A DNA stretch of 64,000 nucleotides. It comes from [Clostridium] celerecrescens 18A (GTDB lineage Bacteria; Bacillota; Clostridia; Lachnospirales; Lachnospiraceae). The translations under genes and the position numbers were made by a program. Under the pieces are notes generated by a model. That model was not told where the DNA came from, made no database searches, and worked only from the letters and a program-made list of their open reading frames with translations. Location: NCBI RefSeq assembly GCF_002797975.1, contig NZ_PGET01000001.1:1488001-1552000 (forward strand). The letters run 5' to 3'. Every line of letters starts with the position of its first letter. The stretch's first letter is position 1. Shown piece after piece: positions 33,125-41,692 of the stretch.

Positions 33125-34061
33125 ATATATTATCAAGCGTATTCTTATCGCTATCCCGGTCCTGATAGGTATAACCGTAATTGACTTTCTGATCATGACT
33201 ATGGTAGGAAGTCCATTGGAACTGCTCCAGGGCCCCAGAGTATCCGAGGCGGCCATCGAAACGAAACGAATAGCGTTAGGCCTTAATAAGCCTGTCTATG
33301 TACAATACTGGATCTGGCTGACAAATCTTCTTCAGGGCAACATGGGATATTCCATGAAGAGTTTCCAGCCGGTCAGTCAAATGATTAAAACCTATATCGG
33401 GCCAACGTTACTGCTCATGTCCGTCTCGTTATTTGTCAGTATGCTGATTGCGGTACCGGCAGGAATCTATAGCGCAGTCCACAAATATACACCGCAGGAC
33501 TATACTGTAGTCACGCTATCCTTTCTTGGAAGCAGTGTTCCCAGTTTTTTTCTTGCATTGGTGCTGATCTATTTTTTTACTGTGAGGCTTGGCTGGCTGC
33601 CCTCCAGCGGTATGTATACCCTGGGAGCGCAGAAAAGTGCCATGGACGTCATCAGGCATATGATCATGCCTGTGATTGTATTGGCGACCTCCATGGCGGG
33701 GACCAATATCCGATATATCCGCAGTGCCATGCTTGAGATCCTTCAGATGGATTATCTGCGAACGGCAAGAGCAAAGGGAATTGGCCGCTTTCTGGTGATT
33801 AATAAGCATGCGCTTCGCAATGCGTTAATTCCGGTCATTACTGTATTCGGAATGCATATACCGATTTTGTTTGGCGGAGCCATCATCATAGAACAGGTAT
33901 TTTCCTGGCCAGGGCTTGGCATGATGACCATGAGTGCAATTATCAGCAGAGATTATCCGGTCATTATGGGTGTCTGTCTGATGTCCGCCATCGTTGTTCT
34001 GGTGGCAAACCTGCTGACAGATATCATCTACGCACTGGTAGATCCGACGATTACGTATTAA
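33117..34061 (+). CDS. Peptide ABC transporter permease (OppB/DppB)
   Basis: 314 residues from ATG 33117, 6 bp after AGGAGG; ATG 33111 directly abuts the Shine-Dalgarno and is less likely. Six membrane helices, starting with LIAIPVLIGITVIDFLIM. The EAA-type loop is YLRTARAKGIGRFLVINKHALRNALIPVIT near residue 220, which contacts the ATPases. OppB is characterised by the N-terminal helix and the periplasmic loop seen here (about 30-95). The next gene is the OppC partner 15 bp downstream. Confidence 0.92.
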   Translation: MLKYIIKRILIAIPVLIGITVIDFLIMTMVGSPLELLQGPRVSEAAIETKRIALGLNKPVYVQYWIWLTNLLQGNMGYSMKSFQPVSQMIKTYIGPTLLLMSVSLFVSMLIAVPAGIYSAVHKYTPQDYTVVTLSFLGSSVPSFFLALVLIYFFTVRLGWLPSSGMYTLGAQKSAMDVIRHMIMPVIVLATSMAGTNIRYIRSAMLEILQMDYLRTARAKGIGRFLVINKHALRNALIPVITVFGMHIPILFGGAIIIEQVFSWPGLGMMTMSAIISRDYPVIMGVCLMSAIVVLVANLLTDIIYALVDPTITY

Positions 34062-34076
34062 AGCAGGAGAAAATGA

Positions 34077-34949
34077 ATGAATAGAGATAAAACAATCATC
34101 AGTGAAGACAATACATACCGTAATACGGTAATGAGGCGGTTCCTAAAACACAAATTGGCTGTGGCCAGTACTGTGTTCCTGGCGATCATCCTCCTATGTG
34201 CGCTGCTGGCGCCGGTTCTTTCGCCTTATGACCCGAATAAGGTGGTCGGTGGATTCAGTGATCCGCCTTCCATAAAGCACCTGCTTGGAACGGACCAGGT
34301 GGGTCGGGATGTATTGAGCAGAATGCTGTACGCCGTCAGAATCTCACTGCTGGTAGGATTTGCCGCTACCGCCGTATCTACGGTAGTCGGTGTGGTTTTA
34401 GGCCTGGTATCCGGGTTCTTCGGAGGAATCCTTGATATGGTTATCATGCGGTTTACTGATATGGTCATGTCCTTTCCTTATATCCTGCTAGTATTAGTTT
34501 CTGCTGCGATATTTCGCCCAGGCCTTTTAAATATTATTCTGATTCTCGGTTTTGTTGACTGGCCCGGAATTGCCCGGCTTGTCAGAGGGAATGTACTGTC
34601 CATCCGGGAGATGAATTTTATTCAGGGGGACCGCGTCGCAGGAATGCCGAAGCATTATATCCTGTTTTCTGAGATACTTCCCAATACGGTCGCACCTATT
34701 CTGGTTTATGCGACCTCTGTTATCGCTATATCAATGTTAGATGAAGCAGCCTTAAGCTTTCTTGGTATGGGAATTCAACCGCCTCAGTCCAGCCTTGGCA
34801 ATATGTTAAACGGAGCCCAATCCATCTCCATCCTCACTTCCAAGCCATGGTTGTGGGTACCGCCGGGTCTGATGATCATATTGCTGGTTGTCAGTATTAA
34901 TTTCATCGGAGACGCGTTAAGAGATGCGTTCGATCCTTCGGGAAATTGA
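34077..34949 (+). CDS. Peptide ABC transporter permease (OppC/DppC)
   Basis: 290 residues; GCAGGAG precedes ATG 34077, while ATG 34073 opens only a three-codon frame. It has an N-terminal OppC motif (FLKHKLAVASTVFLAIILLCALLAPVLSPYDPN), the segment HLLGTDQVGRDVLSRMLYAVRISLLVG and the EAA loop NFIQGDRVAGMPKHYILFSEILPN. Last gene of the five-gene transporter operon in the order SBP-D-F-B-C. No strong intrinsic terminator was seen directly after it. Confidence 0.92.
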   Translation: MNRDKTIISEDNTYRNTVMRRFLKHKLAVASTVFLAIILLCALLAPVLSPYDPNKVVGGFSDPPSIKHLLGTDQVGRDVLSRMLYAVRISLLVGFAATAVSTVVGVVLGLVSGFFGGILDMVIMRFTDMVMSFPYILLVLVSAAIFRPGLLNIILILGFVDWPGIARLVRGNVLSIREMNFIQGDRVAGMPKHYILFSEILPNTVAPILVYATSVIAISMLDEAALSFLGMGIQPPQSSLGNMLNGAQSISILTSKPWLWVPPGLMIILLVVSINFIGDALRDAFDPSGN

Positions 34950-35082
34950 TTACGGATCGCTGTGTATGGGATAGGGCTGTAGTCTGTTTTTCAGTTTAAA
35001 TCCTGATTTGAGGATAGGTGAGAGGAATTTAGACTGAAAAAACGAGGAATTATAAAAAATATAGAAAATGTATAAAATTTTG

Positions 35083-35110
35083 TTGACTTTTTTGAAATAA
35101 CTGGTATAGT
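35083..35110 (+). promoter_or_regulatory. Promoter of the PTS operon
   Basis: TTGACT 35083-35088, 16-bp spacer, TATAGT 35105-35110. Transcription starts about 15 nt before the antiterminator target. Confidence 0.7.
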
Positions 35111-35131
35111 TAAAGCAAGGATATATTGAGT

Positions 35132-35159
35132 GGATTGTTACTGGAAAGCAGGCAAAACC
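35132..35159 (+). promoter_or_regulatory. RAT (ribonucleic antiterminator) site
   Basis: GGATTGTTACTG, a short loop, then GCAGGCAAAACC match the recalled LicT/SacT/BglG RAT consensus nearly exactly. Its 3' end overlaps the terminator stem, so binding of the dimeric antiterminator would block termination. Confidence 0.9.
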
Positions 35160-35214
35160 AATTTTGATTATGGAAAATGAAATTTTATTTTCGTGGTCGA
35201 AGTTGGTTTTTTAT
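35154..35214 (+). terminator. Conditional terminator under RAT control
   Basis: AAAACCAA (35154-35161) pairs with TTGGTTTT (35203-35210), extended by further inner pairs, followed by a T-rich stretch. It overlaps the RAT site by six bases. Confidence 0.85.
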
Positions 35215-35234
35215 TTTATAGGATGGGACATTGT

Positions 35235-36062
35235 ATGAAAATTGACAAAATAATCAATAACAATATTGTCAGTGCGCTGGAGCCGGATGGAAAAGAAATT
35301 ATAGTCATGGGCAGAGGAATCGGTTTCGGTATGAAGCCGGGAAAAGAGATTCCGGAGAGCGCAGTTGAAAAAGTATTCCGTCTGGACAGCCAGAACAATG
35401 TTGACAAATTTAAAGAATTGCTGGTGAACCTTCCCCTTGAGCACATCCAGGTTTCTACGGAAATCATAAATTACGCGAAAAGCGTATTAAACAGGAGTCT
35501 TAATCAAAACATATACATAACGCTGACGGACCACATCAATTTTGCCATTCACCGGTTTAAGCAGAAGATGAAATTTTCAAACCCTCTGCTTAATGAGATA
35601 AAAACCTTCTACAAAGAGGAATACTTGATCGGTGAATACGCCATCGCATTAATTGAGCGGAGGATAGGAATATCCCTTCCTGTTGACGAGGCGGGATTCA
35701 TTGCGTTTCACATCGTCAATGCGGAATTTAATACCGCCATGCGTGATACCATTGATATCACAAACCTGATCCAGAATACCGTAGGGATTGTGAAAGAATA
35801 TTTTTCAATGGAACCTGATGAAATGTCTTTAAATTATCAGCGGTTTGTTACCCATTTAAGGTTTCTGGCACAAAGAATCGTTACAAAGGAGCTGTTAAAC
35901 AGCGGGAATGTTGAATTTAACCATTTGATATCCAAGATGTACCCGGAGGAATACAGGTGCAGTTTAAAAATTAAGGATTATATAATGGAAACATACCATC
36001 ACGATGTAACGGAAGAAGAGACCGCATATCTGGCGGTTCACATCAAGAGAATGAGGCTATAG
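35235..36062 (+). CDS. BglG/LicT family transcription antiterminator
   Basis: 275 residues from ATG 35235. The RNA-binding CAT domain occupies about 1-58 (MKIDKIINNNIVSALEPDGKE, GRGIGFGMKPGKEIPE). PRD1 (about 65-170) and PRD2 (about 171-275) follow, with regulatory histidines seen in LTDHINFAIHRF, FIAFHIVNAEF, VTHLRFL and YLAVHIKRM. PRDs are phosphorylated by HPr and the cognate EIIB, so sugar in the medium activates antitermination. It should bind the RAT site in its own leader, making the operon autoregulated. EIIA, HPr and EIICB genes follow immediately. Confidence 0.93.
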   Translation: MKIDKIINNNIVSALEPDGKEIIVMGRGIGFGMKPGKEIPESAVEKVFRLDSQNNVDKFKELLVNLPLEHIQVSTEIINYAKSVLNRSLNQNIYITLTDHINFAIHRFKQKMKFSNPLLNEIKTFYKEEYLIGEYAIALIERRIGISLPVDEAGFIAFHIVNAEFNTAMRDTIDITNLIQNTVGIVKEYFSMEPDEMSLNYQRFVTHLRFLAQRIVTKELLNSGNVEFNHLISKMYPEEYRCSLKIKDYIMETYHHDVTEEETAYLAVHIKRMRL

Positions 36063-36081
36063 AAGAAAGGAGAATCATGGT

Positions 36082-36576
36082 ATGTTTGATTCATTAAAAA
36101 AAATATTCGGTGGAGGGGGAGAAAAAGAAAGAGAAAAAATTCTGGCCCCGGCGGAAGGAACAGTAGTACCCTTAAGTGAAGTGAATGATCCCACATTCAG
36201 CCAGGAGATCCTTGGAAAAGGAGTCGCCATTATTCCGGCAAAAGGCAGAATTGTGGCTCCGGCCGACGGAATCCTTACGGTGGTGTTTGAGACAAAGCAT
36301 GCTGTCAGCATTACGACTCCGGAAGGTGCTGAGATCATTGTCCATGTAGGACTTGATACGGTCAATTTAAAAGGGGAGCATTATACTGCTTATAAAAAGC
36401 AAGGAGACAAAGTGAAAGCTGGGGAGCTTCTTCTTGAATTTGATATGGCAGCCATAAAGGAAGCAGGTTATGAGGTGATTACTCCGGTTATCGTCTGTAA
36501 TACTCCGAATTATCCGGATATGGTATGCCATACAGGGATGCAGGTAAAGGAACTGGAACCAATCATCGAATTATAG
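36082..36576 (+). CDS. PTS EIIA component, glucose family (Crr-like)
   Basis: 164 residues with the EIIA-Glc fold. The phosphorylated His is in IIVHVGLDTVNLKG (about residue 93), and the partner His is in TVVFETKHAVSI (about 75). Segments ILAPAEGTVVPLSEV and IIPAKGRIVAPADG are typical. It transfers phosphate from HPr to the EIIB domain of the EIICB transporter at 36911. GAAAGGAG is upstream. In this operon EIIA is a separate protein, whereas in many Firmicute glucose systems it is fused to EIICB. Confidence 0.92.
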   Translation: MFDSLKKIFGGGGEKEREKILAPAEGTVVPLSEVNDPTFSQEILGKGVAIIPAKGRIVAPADGILTVVFETKHAVSITTPEGAEIIVHVGLDTVNLKGEHYTAYKKQGDKVKAGELLLEFDMAAIKEAGYEVITPVIVCNTPNYPDMVCHTGMQVKELEPIIEL

Positions 36577-36584
36577 GTATTAAA

Positions 36585-36839
36585 ATGAGGGAGTATTTGT
36601 ATGAAATAAAAGATCCCCTGGGACTTCATGCCAGGCCGGCCTCCATGATCTTTATGGAAGCAAGGAAATATTCATGCAGCATAGAAGCCCAGTGGGAATC
36701 AGACAAAGCGGATTGTAAAAGCCTTTTGGCATTAATGGGGCTTGGAGCCAAAAGAGGAAGCATCATCCGGTTCCGGTTTGACGGAGAGGATGAGGCGGCG
36801 GCCATAACCGCGCTTTGCGCCGTTTTGGAAGAAATGTGA
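36585..36839 (+). CDS. HPr phosphocarrier encoded within the PTS operon
   Basis: 84 residues from ATG 36585. GLHARPAS carries the active-site His (about 15). The regulatory Ser lies in CKSLLALMGLGAKRG, corresponding to Ser46 of HPr-type proteins. It passes phosphate from EI to EIIA. Having its own HPr in a substrate-specific operon is less common than using the general ptsH. It may tune the PTS phosphate flow for this sugar or contact the LicT-like PRDs. It is 8 bp after the EIIA gene. Confidence 0.9.
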   Translation: MREYLYEIKDPLGLHARPASMIFMEARKYSCSIEAQWESDKADCKSLLALMGLGAKRGSIIRFRFDGEDEAAAITALCAVLEEM

Positions 36840-36910
36840 TCTGAACCTGCTTGGCAGCAGGTATGGATAAAAAATGTCCGGTAGGACAAAAAGAAAGGGG
36901 TTTCTTTATT

Positions 36911-38347
36911 ATGATGAAGTATTTGCAAAAACTAGGTAAGTCATTGATGCTTCCGGTGGCATGTTTGCCTGCGGCAGGCATACTGATGGGGATTGGTTAC
37001 TGGATTGACCCCACCGGCTGGGGGGCTAACAGTGCCATTGCTGCCTTTTTAATTAAGGCAGGGGGCGCCATCATCGATAACATGGCAGTTCTGTTTGCAA
37101 TCGGCGTTGGTGTTGGTATGGCAGATGACCATGAGGGTACTGCAGCACTTGCGGCCATTGTTTCCTGGCTGATGATTCAGACGATCCTTTCACCTGGAGT
37201 AGTTGCCATGTTAAAAGGAATTGATGTCAGTGAAGTAAATCCTGCCTTTGGTAAGATTGGTAACCAGTTTATCGGTATCGTATCCGGTATCATCGGTTCC
37301 AGCTGTTATAACAGGTTTAAGAATACCAAGCTTCCTGATGCGCTGGCATTCTTCAGCGGCAAACGGTCTGTTGCCATTGTCACCGCACTTGTTTCTTTGG
37401 TAGCCTGCCTTGTTTTATTCTTTATATGGCCGGTTGTATATTCCGGATTGGTTGCATTTGGTAAGGGCATCCTGGGATTGGGCGCAATAGGAGCTGGTAT
37501 TTATGGTTTCTTCAACCGTCTTCTGATTCCGGTAGGTCTCCATCACGCACTGAACTCCGTATTCTGGTTTGACGTTGCAGGAGTAAACGACCTTGGTAAT
37601 TTCTGGTCAGGAAATGGTGTCCTGGGCCAGACAGGTCAGTACATGACAGGATTTTTCCCGGTTATGATGTTCGGTCTTCCGGCCGCAGCTTTAGCTATGT
37701 ATCATACCGCAAAACCTGGTAAAAAGAAAAATGCATATGGTTTATTGCTTGCAGCAGCAGTTTGTTCCTTCTTTACAGGCGTAACAGAACCTCTGGAATT
37801 TGCTTTCATGTTCCTTGCTCCAGGCCTTTATTTAATCCATGCAATTTTAACCGGTATCTCCTTAACGATCTGCTCCCTGCTACCCGTACGTGCAGGCTTT
37901 AACTTCAGTGCAGGTTTCGTTGACTGGTTCTTGAGCTTTAAGGCTCCTATGGCTGTAAATCCGCTGCTTATTATCCCTCTGGGCCTTGTTTATGCAGCTG
38001 TTTACTACTTCGTATTCCGCCTTGCAATCTTAATGTTTAACTTTAAGACTCCGGGTCGGGAAGATGATGATGTAGATGAAAACACAGTCACTCTTTCCAA
38101 TAACGACTATACGGCAGTTGCTTCCATTCTTCTGGAAGGACTTGGCGGCAAGAATAACATCACCAGCATCGATAACTGTATTACAAGATTAAGGCTGGAG
38201 ATCAAAGATTACACTCTGGTAGACGAAAAGAAGATCAAATCCGCAGGCGTTGCCGGCATCATCAGGCCAGGTAAGACCAGCGTACAGGTTATCGTAGGAC
38301 CCCAGGTGCAGTTTGTTGCAGATGAATTTAAGAAGCTGTGCCAGTAA
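36911..38347 (+). CDS. nagE: PTS EIICB transporter, GlcNAc (NagE) type
   Basis: 478 residues from ATG 36911 (AAAGGGG upstream). The EIIC membrane domain (about 1-385) begins KYLQKLGKSLMLPVACLPAAGILMGIGY and contains FNRLLIPVGLHHALNSVFWF and FFTGVTEPLEF, the conserved GITE-like substrate motif. These are closer to N-acetylglucosamine permeases than to glucose ones, although specificity is not proven. The C-terminal EIIB domain has the phosphorylated Cys in IDNCITRLRLEI (about residue 430). No EIIA domain is fused, which matches the separate EIIA gene. It is the last gene of the LicT-controlled operon. Confidence 0.87.
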   Translation: MMKYLQKLGKSLMLPVACLPAAGILMGIGYWIDPTGWGANSAIAAFLIKAGGAIIDNMAVLFAIGVGVGMADDHEGTAALAAIVSWLMIQTILSPGVVAMLKGIDVSEVNPAFGKIGNQFIGIVSGIIGSSCYNRFKNTKLPDALAFFSGKRSVAIVTALVSLVACLVLFFIWPVVYSGLVAFGKGILGLGAIGAGIYGFFNRLLIPVGLHHALNSVFWFDVAGVNDLGNFWSGNGVLGQTGQYMTGFFPVMMFGLPAAALAMYHTAKPGKKKNAYGLLLAAAVCSFFTGVTEPLEFAFMFLAPGLYLIHAILTGISLTICSLLPVRAGFNFSAGFVDWFLSFKAPMAVNPLLIIPLGLVYAAVYYFVFRLAILMFNFKTPGREDDDVDENTVTLSNNDYTAVASILLEGLGGKNNITSIDNCITRLRLEIKDYTLVDEKKIKSAGVAGIIRPGKTSVQVIVGPQVQFVADEFKKLCQ

Positions 38348-38356
38348 TAAACAGGC

Positions 38357-38392
38357 AAAAAGCAGGGGCATATTACAGCCCCTGCTTTTTTA
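38357..38392 (+). terminator. Terminator of the PTS operon
   Basis: GCAGGGGC (38362-38369) and GCCCCTGC (38378-38385), then TTTTTTATT. Confidence 0.9.
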
Positions 38393-38484
38393 TTCTTGTA
38401 TGTGGGTGAAAATACCAAAGTTTCCGGGGTCCCAAACAGGCCTTGAATGAATATATTAAAATAAAAAGGTAAGTTTGCCAGGAT

Positions 38485-39105
38485 ATGCGTGATATATTAA
38501 TTCTTGTGCTGGCGCTTTGCACCGACACCTTTGTTGCCAGCATAGCCTACGGGGCTAACCGTCTGAAGATTTCCAGCGGAAAGGTTATTGCAGTAAATTT
38601 GATTTGCAGCGGATGTCTGGGAGCTGCTCTTATATTTGGAAGCGTAATCAGCGGATTGGTACCGGAAAATTTTGCAAAAGGTGCAGCATTTTCCTGCCTG
38701 TTTCTTCTGGGCGTTATAAAGCTTCTGGATTATACCATAAAAAAATATATAAACAACCATGTAAATGTTCAAAAGAATCTTACATTCTCTATTTCCGGCC
38801 TGAGCATCATCATAAATATATACGGGAATCCTTTGGCGGCAGACTGGGATCACTCCAAATCTTTGTCCTGGAAGGAGACCATCATGTTTTCCCTGGCGAT
38901 GTCCTTGGACAGTCTGGTAGCTGGAGCTTTATCCGGATTTCTAATGATTCCTCCGGGACTTACAGCCCTTTGTGCCATGATTGTGGGTACTGCCGTCATG
39001 TATATCGGCCTGTTTTTGGGACATAAGATTGCAGCGTTAAAAGGCTGGGATTTGACCTGGGTCAGCGGTATACTGTTTTTGTTCCTGGCATTTGGGAAAT
39101 TATAA
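38485..39105 (+). CDS. ytaF: Sporulation membrane protein YtaF (MntP-like fold)
   Basis: 206 residues with about six membrane helices in two repeats. The repeats open LALCTDTFVASIAYGANRLKIS and LAMSLDSLVAGALSGFL. The conserved Asp residues in these helices are the mark of the MntP/YtaF group. MntP exports manganese; YtaF in Bacillus is a sporulation protein of undefined mechanism. The start ATG 38485 has only CAGGA close by, so it is probably right but not strongly marked. It is monocistronic between two terminators. Confidence 0.83.
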   Translation: MRDILILVLALCTDTFVASIAYGANRLKISSGKVIAVNLICSGCLGAALIFGSVISGLVPENFAKGAAFSCLFLLGVIKLLDYTIKKYINNHVNVQKNLTFSISGLSIIINIYGNPLAADWDHSKSLSWKETIMFSLAMSLDSLVAGALSGFLMIPPGLTALCAMIVGTAVMYIGLFLGHKIAALKGWDLTWVSGILFLFLAFGKL

Positions 39106-39116
39106 TCATTTGATTT

Positions 39117-39161
39117 AAAAATGGGGTTCCGCTCATTTAATTGGGTTGCACCCCATTTTTA
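39117..39161 (+). terminator. Terminator of ytaF
   Basis: AAAATGGGGT and ACCCCATTTTT surround a loop of about 22 nt. It overlaps the promoter of the next gene. Confidence 0.75.
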
Positions 39162-39174
39162 TTTGCGGTATAAT
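39146..39174 (+). promoter_or_regulatory. Promoter of the FliB-like gene, within the terminator
   Basis: TTGCAC 39146-39151, 17-bp spacer, TATAAT 39169-39174. The -35 lies in the 3' part of the ytaF terminator stem-loop. Confidence 0.65.
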
Positions 39175-39201
39175 CGTTATCAAAAACAGGAGCAATCATT
39201 T

Positions 39202-40362
39202 ATGCAGTTTACAATACCTCATTATTATAATAAATTCCGCTGTGTGGCCGGAGAGTGCCCGGATACCTGCTGTGCAGGCTGGGCCATCATGATCGATGAT
39301 CTTACAAGGAAACGATACCAAACGCGAAAGGATGCTTTTGGCAGAAGGCTTAGGCAGTGGATCGACTGGAAAAATGGCTCCTTTAAACAGTGTGACGGCC
39401 GGTGCGCGTTTCTGAATAAGGACAATCTATGTGATATCTATAAAGAAGCCGGCCCGGGAATGCTATGCAAAACCTGCCGGGATTATCCAAGGCATATAGA
39501 AGAATACGAAGGAGTCAGGGAAATTTCTCTGTCCTTATCCTGTGAGGAAGCTGCCGGTCTGATTCTTGGCTGTAAAGATCCTGTCCGATTTCTTACGAAA
39601 GAAGATGAAAGGGAGGAGTCTTATCCTGATTTTGATTTTTTATTGTTTACCAAGCTTATGGATGCAAGGGATATGATTTTATCCTTCCTGCAAAACCGGG
39701 ACATGGATTGCCGTCTGCGCACTGCCATGGTACTGGGGTTTTCTCATGATATGCAGCGGAGAATCAATGAGGAAAAGTTATATGAGTTGGATGAATTGAT
39801 GAAACGGTATCAAGGGGCAGCCGGAGCCGAGTTCGTTGAAAAGAAAATGGCTGTTCGCAGGATAGAAGACAGGATCCGTTATGAAAAGATGAAGAAGTGG
39901 TTTTCTCTGTTTGGAAAGCTTGAAGTGCTTAATGAGAGCTGGCCCCAATATTTGGGAACTCTTAAAAGCATATTGTTTGATGCCGGTGCAGAAAGCTATG
40001 AGGAAAACAGGAAAGCCTTTCACCGGTATTTAATGGAGGATGAAGGTCATAAGCGCCAATGGGAGCAGTGGAGCGAACAGCTTATGGTATACTTTATCTT
40101 CACCTATTTCTGCGGAGCTGTTTATGACGAACACCCCTATGTGAAAGTAAAGCTTGCCGCAGTGAGCACAATTCTTATTCAGGAAATGGGCCTGGCAGTA
40201 TTTAAGAGAAATAAAGGCAGCCTGGATTTTGAGGAGTTTGTTCATCTGTCCCACCGGTTTTCACGTGAGGTAGAGCATTCGGATGCGAACCTCAATGAAA
40301 TGGAACGAATATTCCGGACGGATAAAGGATTTGGCCTGGAGGAGATTCTTCAGATGCTTTAG
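39202..40362 (+). CDS. Flagellin lysine-N-methylase-like protein (FliB family)
   Basis: 386 residues from ATG 39202 (AGGAG upstream). The N-terminal region is rich in cysteine: FRCVAGECPDTCCAGW, CDGRCAFLN, CDIYKEAG, MLCKTCRDYPR and SLSCEEAA. These resemble the metal or Fe-S binding part of FliB/YkgJ-like proteins. The rest is helical. FliB methylates lysines of flagellin in Salmonella. In Clostridia the family (lysine-N-methylase) is widespread, also without adjacent flagellar genes, as here. The methyltransferase chemistry is by family; I see no classic SAM motif. Confidence 0.82.
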   Translation: MQFTIPHYYNKFRCVAGECPDTCCAGWAIMIDDLTRKRYQTRKDAFGRRLRQWIDWKNGSFKQCDGRCAFLNKDNLCDIYKEAGPGMLCKTCRDYPRHIEEYEGVREISLSLSCEEAAGLILGCKDPVRFLTKEDEREESYPDFDFLLFTKLMDARDMILSFLQNRDMDCRLRTAMVLGFSHDMQRRINEEKLYELDELMKRYQGAAGAEFVEKKMAVRRIEDRIRYEKMKKWFSLFGKLEVLNESWPQYLGTLKSILFDAGAESYEENRKAFHRYLMEDEGHKRQWEQWSEQLMVYFIFTYFCGAVYDEHPYVKVKLAAVSTILIQEMGLAVFKRNKGSLDFEEFVHLSHRFSREVEHSDANLNEMERIFRTDKGFGLEEILQML

Positions 40363-40367
40363 GGTTG

Positions 40368-40410
40368 AGGTTTGAAAAGCATAACTTTTGATATTATGCT
40401 TTTCAAACCT
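40368..40410 (+). terminator. 17-bp hairpin at the convergent gene ends
   Basis: AGGTTTGAAAAGCATAA (40368-40384) is fully complementary to 40394-40410. The T tract is weak, but its position between converging genes suggests a bidirectional terminator. Confidence 0.65.
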
Positions 40411-40470
40411 CCTGTTATTTTTGCAAGCCAATCCCTTTTCAAGCAGAACTCTTTGGGATAGGAGGGGATA

Positions 40471-41163
40471 TTACAGGAAGCCAGAGAACACAGAAGCAAA
40501 TATAACGGTACAAAGTCCGGAGGTCGCGATGGCAAGACTGCTCATAGCCCCTTCGATTTCCCCCATTTCCAAAGCTTTTGTCGTTCCCACGGCATGGGAA
40601 GCAGAACCAATGGCAATGCCCTTGGCAATAGGGTCCGTAATTTTAAATACCTTGCATACGGCTTCAGCAATAATGCTTCCCTGGATTCCGGTGATGATGA
40701 TGCTGGCTACTGTTATGGTCACATATCCCTTCATTTCCTCTGAGATTCCCATTGCAATGGCTGTTGTAATGGACTTTGGCAGAAATGTAACATACTCCTG
40801 GTGATTTAAACCAAAGACCAGAGCCAAAAGCAGTACAGTGGTCATTGTGGTAAAAACCCCGGTCAGGGTTCCGGCTATAATGGCTTTGGAATGCTTCTTA
40901 AGCAGTTCCATTTGGCGGTATAGGGGGATTGCCAGGCAAATGGTGGCTGGCGTCAGAAGATAGCTGATGTATTTGGCGCTTTTATCGTACACCTCATAAT
41001 CAATGTGAAATACAGACAGAAATACCATGACAATACAGATGGATATTAAAAGAGGGTTGAAGATAGCCCATTTAAATTTTTTCTTTAAACGGAGTCCCAG
41101 CTCATAGCTTAAGAGACTGAGCACCGCACCAAAAAACAAAAAATCACTAACTGTATTACTCAT
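40471..41163 (-). CDS. lrgB: LrgB family membrane protein
   Basis: 230 residues on the minus strand from ATG 41163 (AAAGG upstream). LrgB/CidB family (PF04172) with about six membrane helices and the motifs LLTPATICLAIPLYRQ, LLPKS-like FLPKSITTAIAMGISEE and GSASHAVGTTKALEMGEIEGAMSSLA. With LrgA it modulates murein hydrolase export and programmed lysis in Staphylococcus. In Bacillus and Streptococcus the pair moves pyruvate. The 8-bp overlap with lrgA indicates a two-gene operon. Confidence 0.92.
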   Translation of the reverse strand: MSNTVSDFLFFGAVLSLLSYELGLRLKKKFKWAIFNPLLISICIVMVFLSVFHIDYEVYDKSAKYISYLLTPATICLAIPLYRQMELLKKHSKAIIAGTLTGVFTTMTTVLLLALVFGLNHQEYVTFLPKSITTAIAMGISEEMKGYVTITVASIIITGIQGSIIAEAVCKVFKITDPIAKGIAIGSASHAVGTTKALEMGEIEGAMSSLAIATSGLCTVIFASVFSGFL

Positions 41164-41527
41164 TTTTTTCTGCCTTTCCATTTCTGTCATTTTTTATAAA
41201 TAGCTGAGTCACTTTTCCGGTAATTACCATCACGATGATTGTGGAAAGCAGGGTGATGACCAGAAAAGGAACCAAAATGGGACGAAGTACGCCCCAGGAA
41301 TCCAGAAGTCCGACGGCTGCCGGAATAAACATCAATGGCATGATGTCTATGAGAAATATGCTGACTTCCTCAACTGCTTCCAATGGAATCCATTTCTTCC
41401 TTAACCCAATCAGCATGACAAGCAGGCCATAGATGCTTGCAGGGACCGGAAGGGGAACCAGCAGATGTATGATTTCTCCTGCCAGAGATATAAATAGAAT
41501 AATAGTGAATTGTCTGATGTATTTCAT
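41156..41527 (-). CDS. lrgA: LrgA/CidA family holin-like protein
   Basis: 123 residues on the minus strand with TAAGGAGG before the ATG. Four membrane helices and the family core LVPLPVPASIYGLLVMLIGL, FLIDIMPLMFIPAAVGLLD. Holin-like partner of LrgB. The C-terminus is charged (KNDRNGKAEKNE). It is first in the lrgAB pair; no LytSR regulator is adjacent in this window. Confidence 0.92.
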   Translation of the reverse strand: MKYIRQFTIILFISLAGEIIHLLVPLPVPASIYGLLVMLIGLRKKWIPLEAVEEVSIFLIDIMPLMFIPAAVGLLDSWGVLRPILVPFLVITLLSTIIVMVITGKVTQLFIKNDRNGKAEKNE

Positions 41528-41692
41528 TACAAAGCCTCCTTAGTTTCCTTCCTGACTTTTCAACTATGGTTTATCCTAAACTTAAATTTAGGGCTTGTCA
41601 AATGGTTTTATTATCATAACGATTTTTTTTGTTGGTAAATTTAAGGGAAGCAAGGTATAATAGGAGCAAGAATGAAGAAGGAGTAAAGAATT

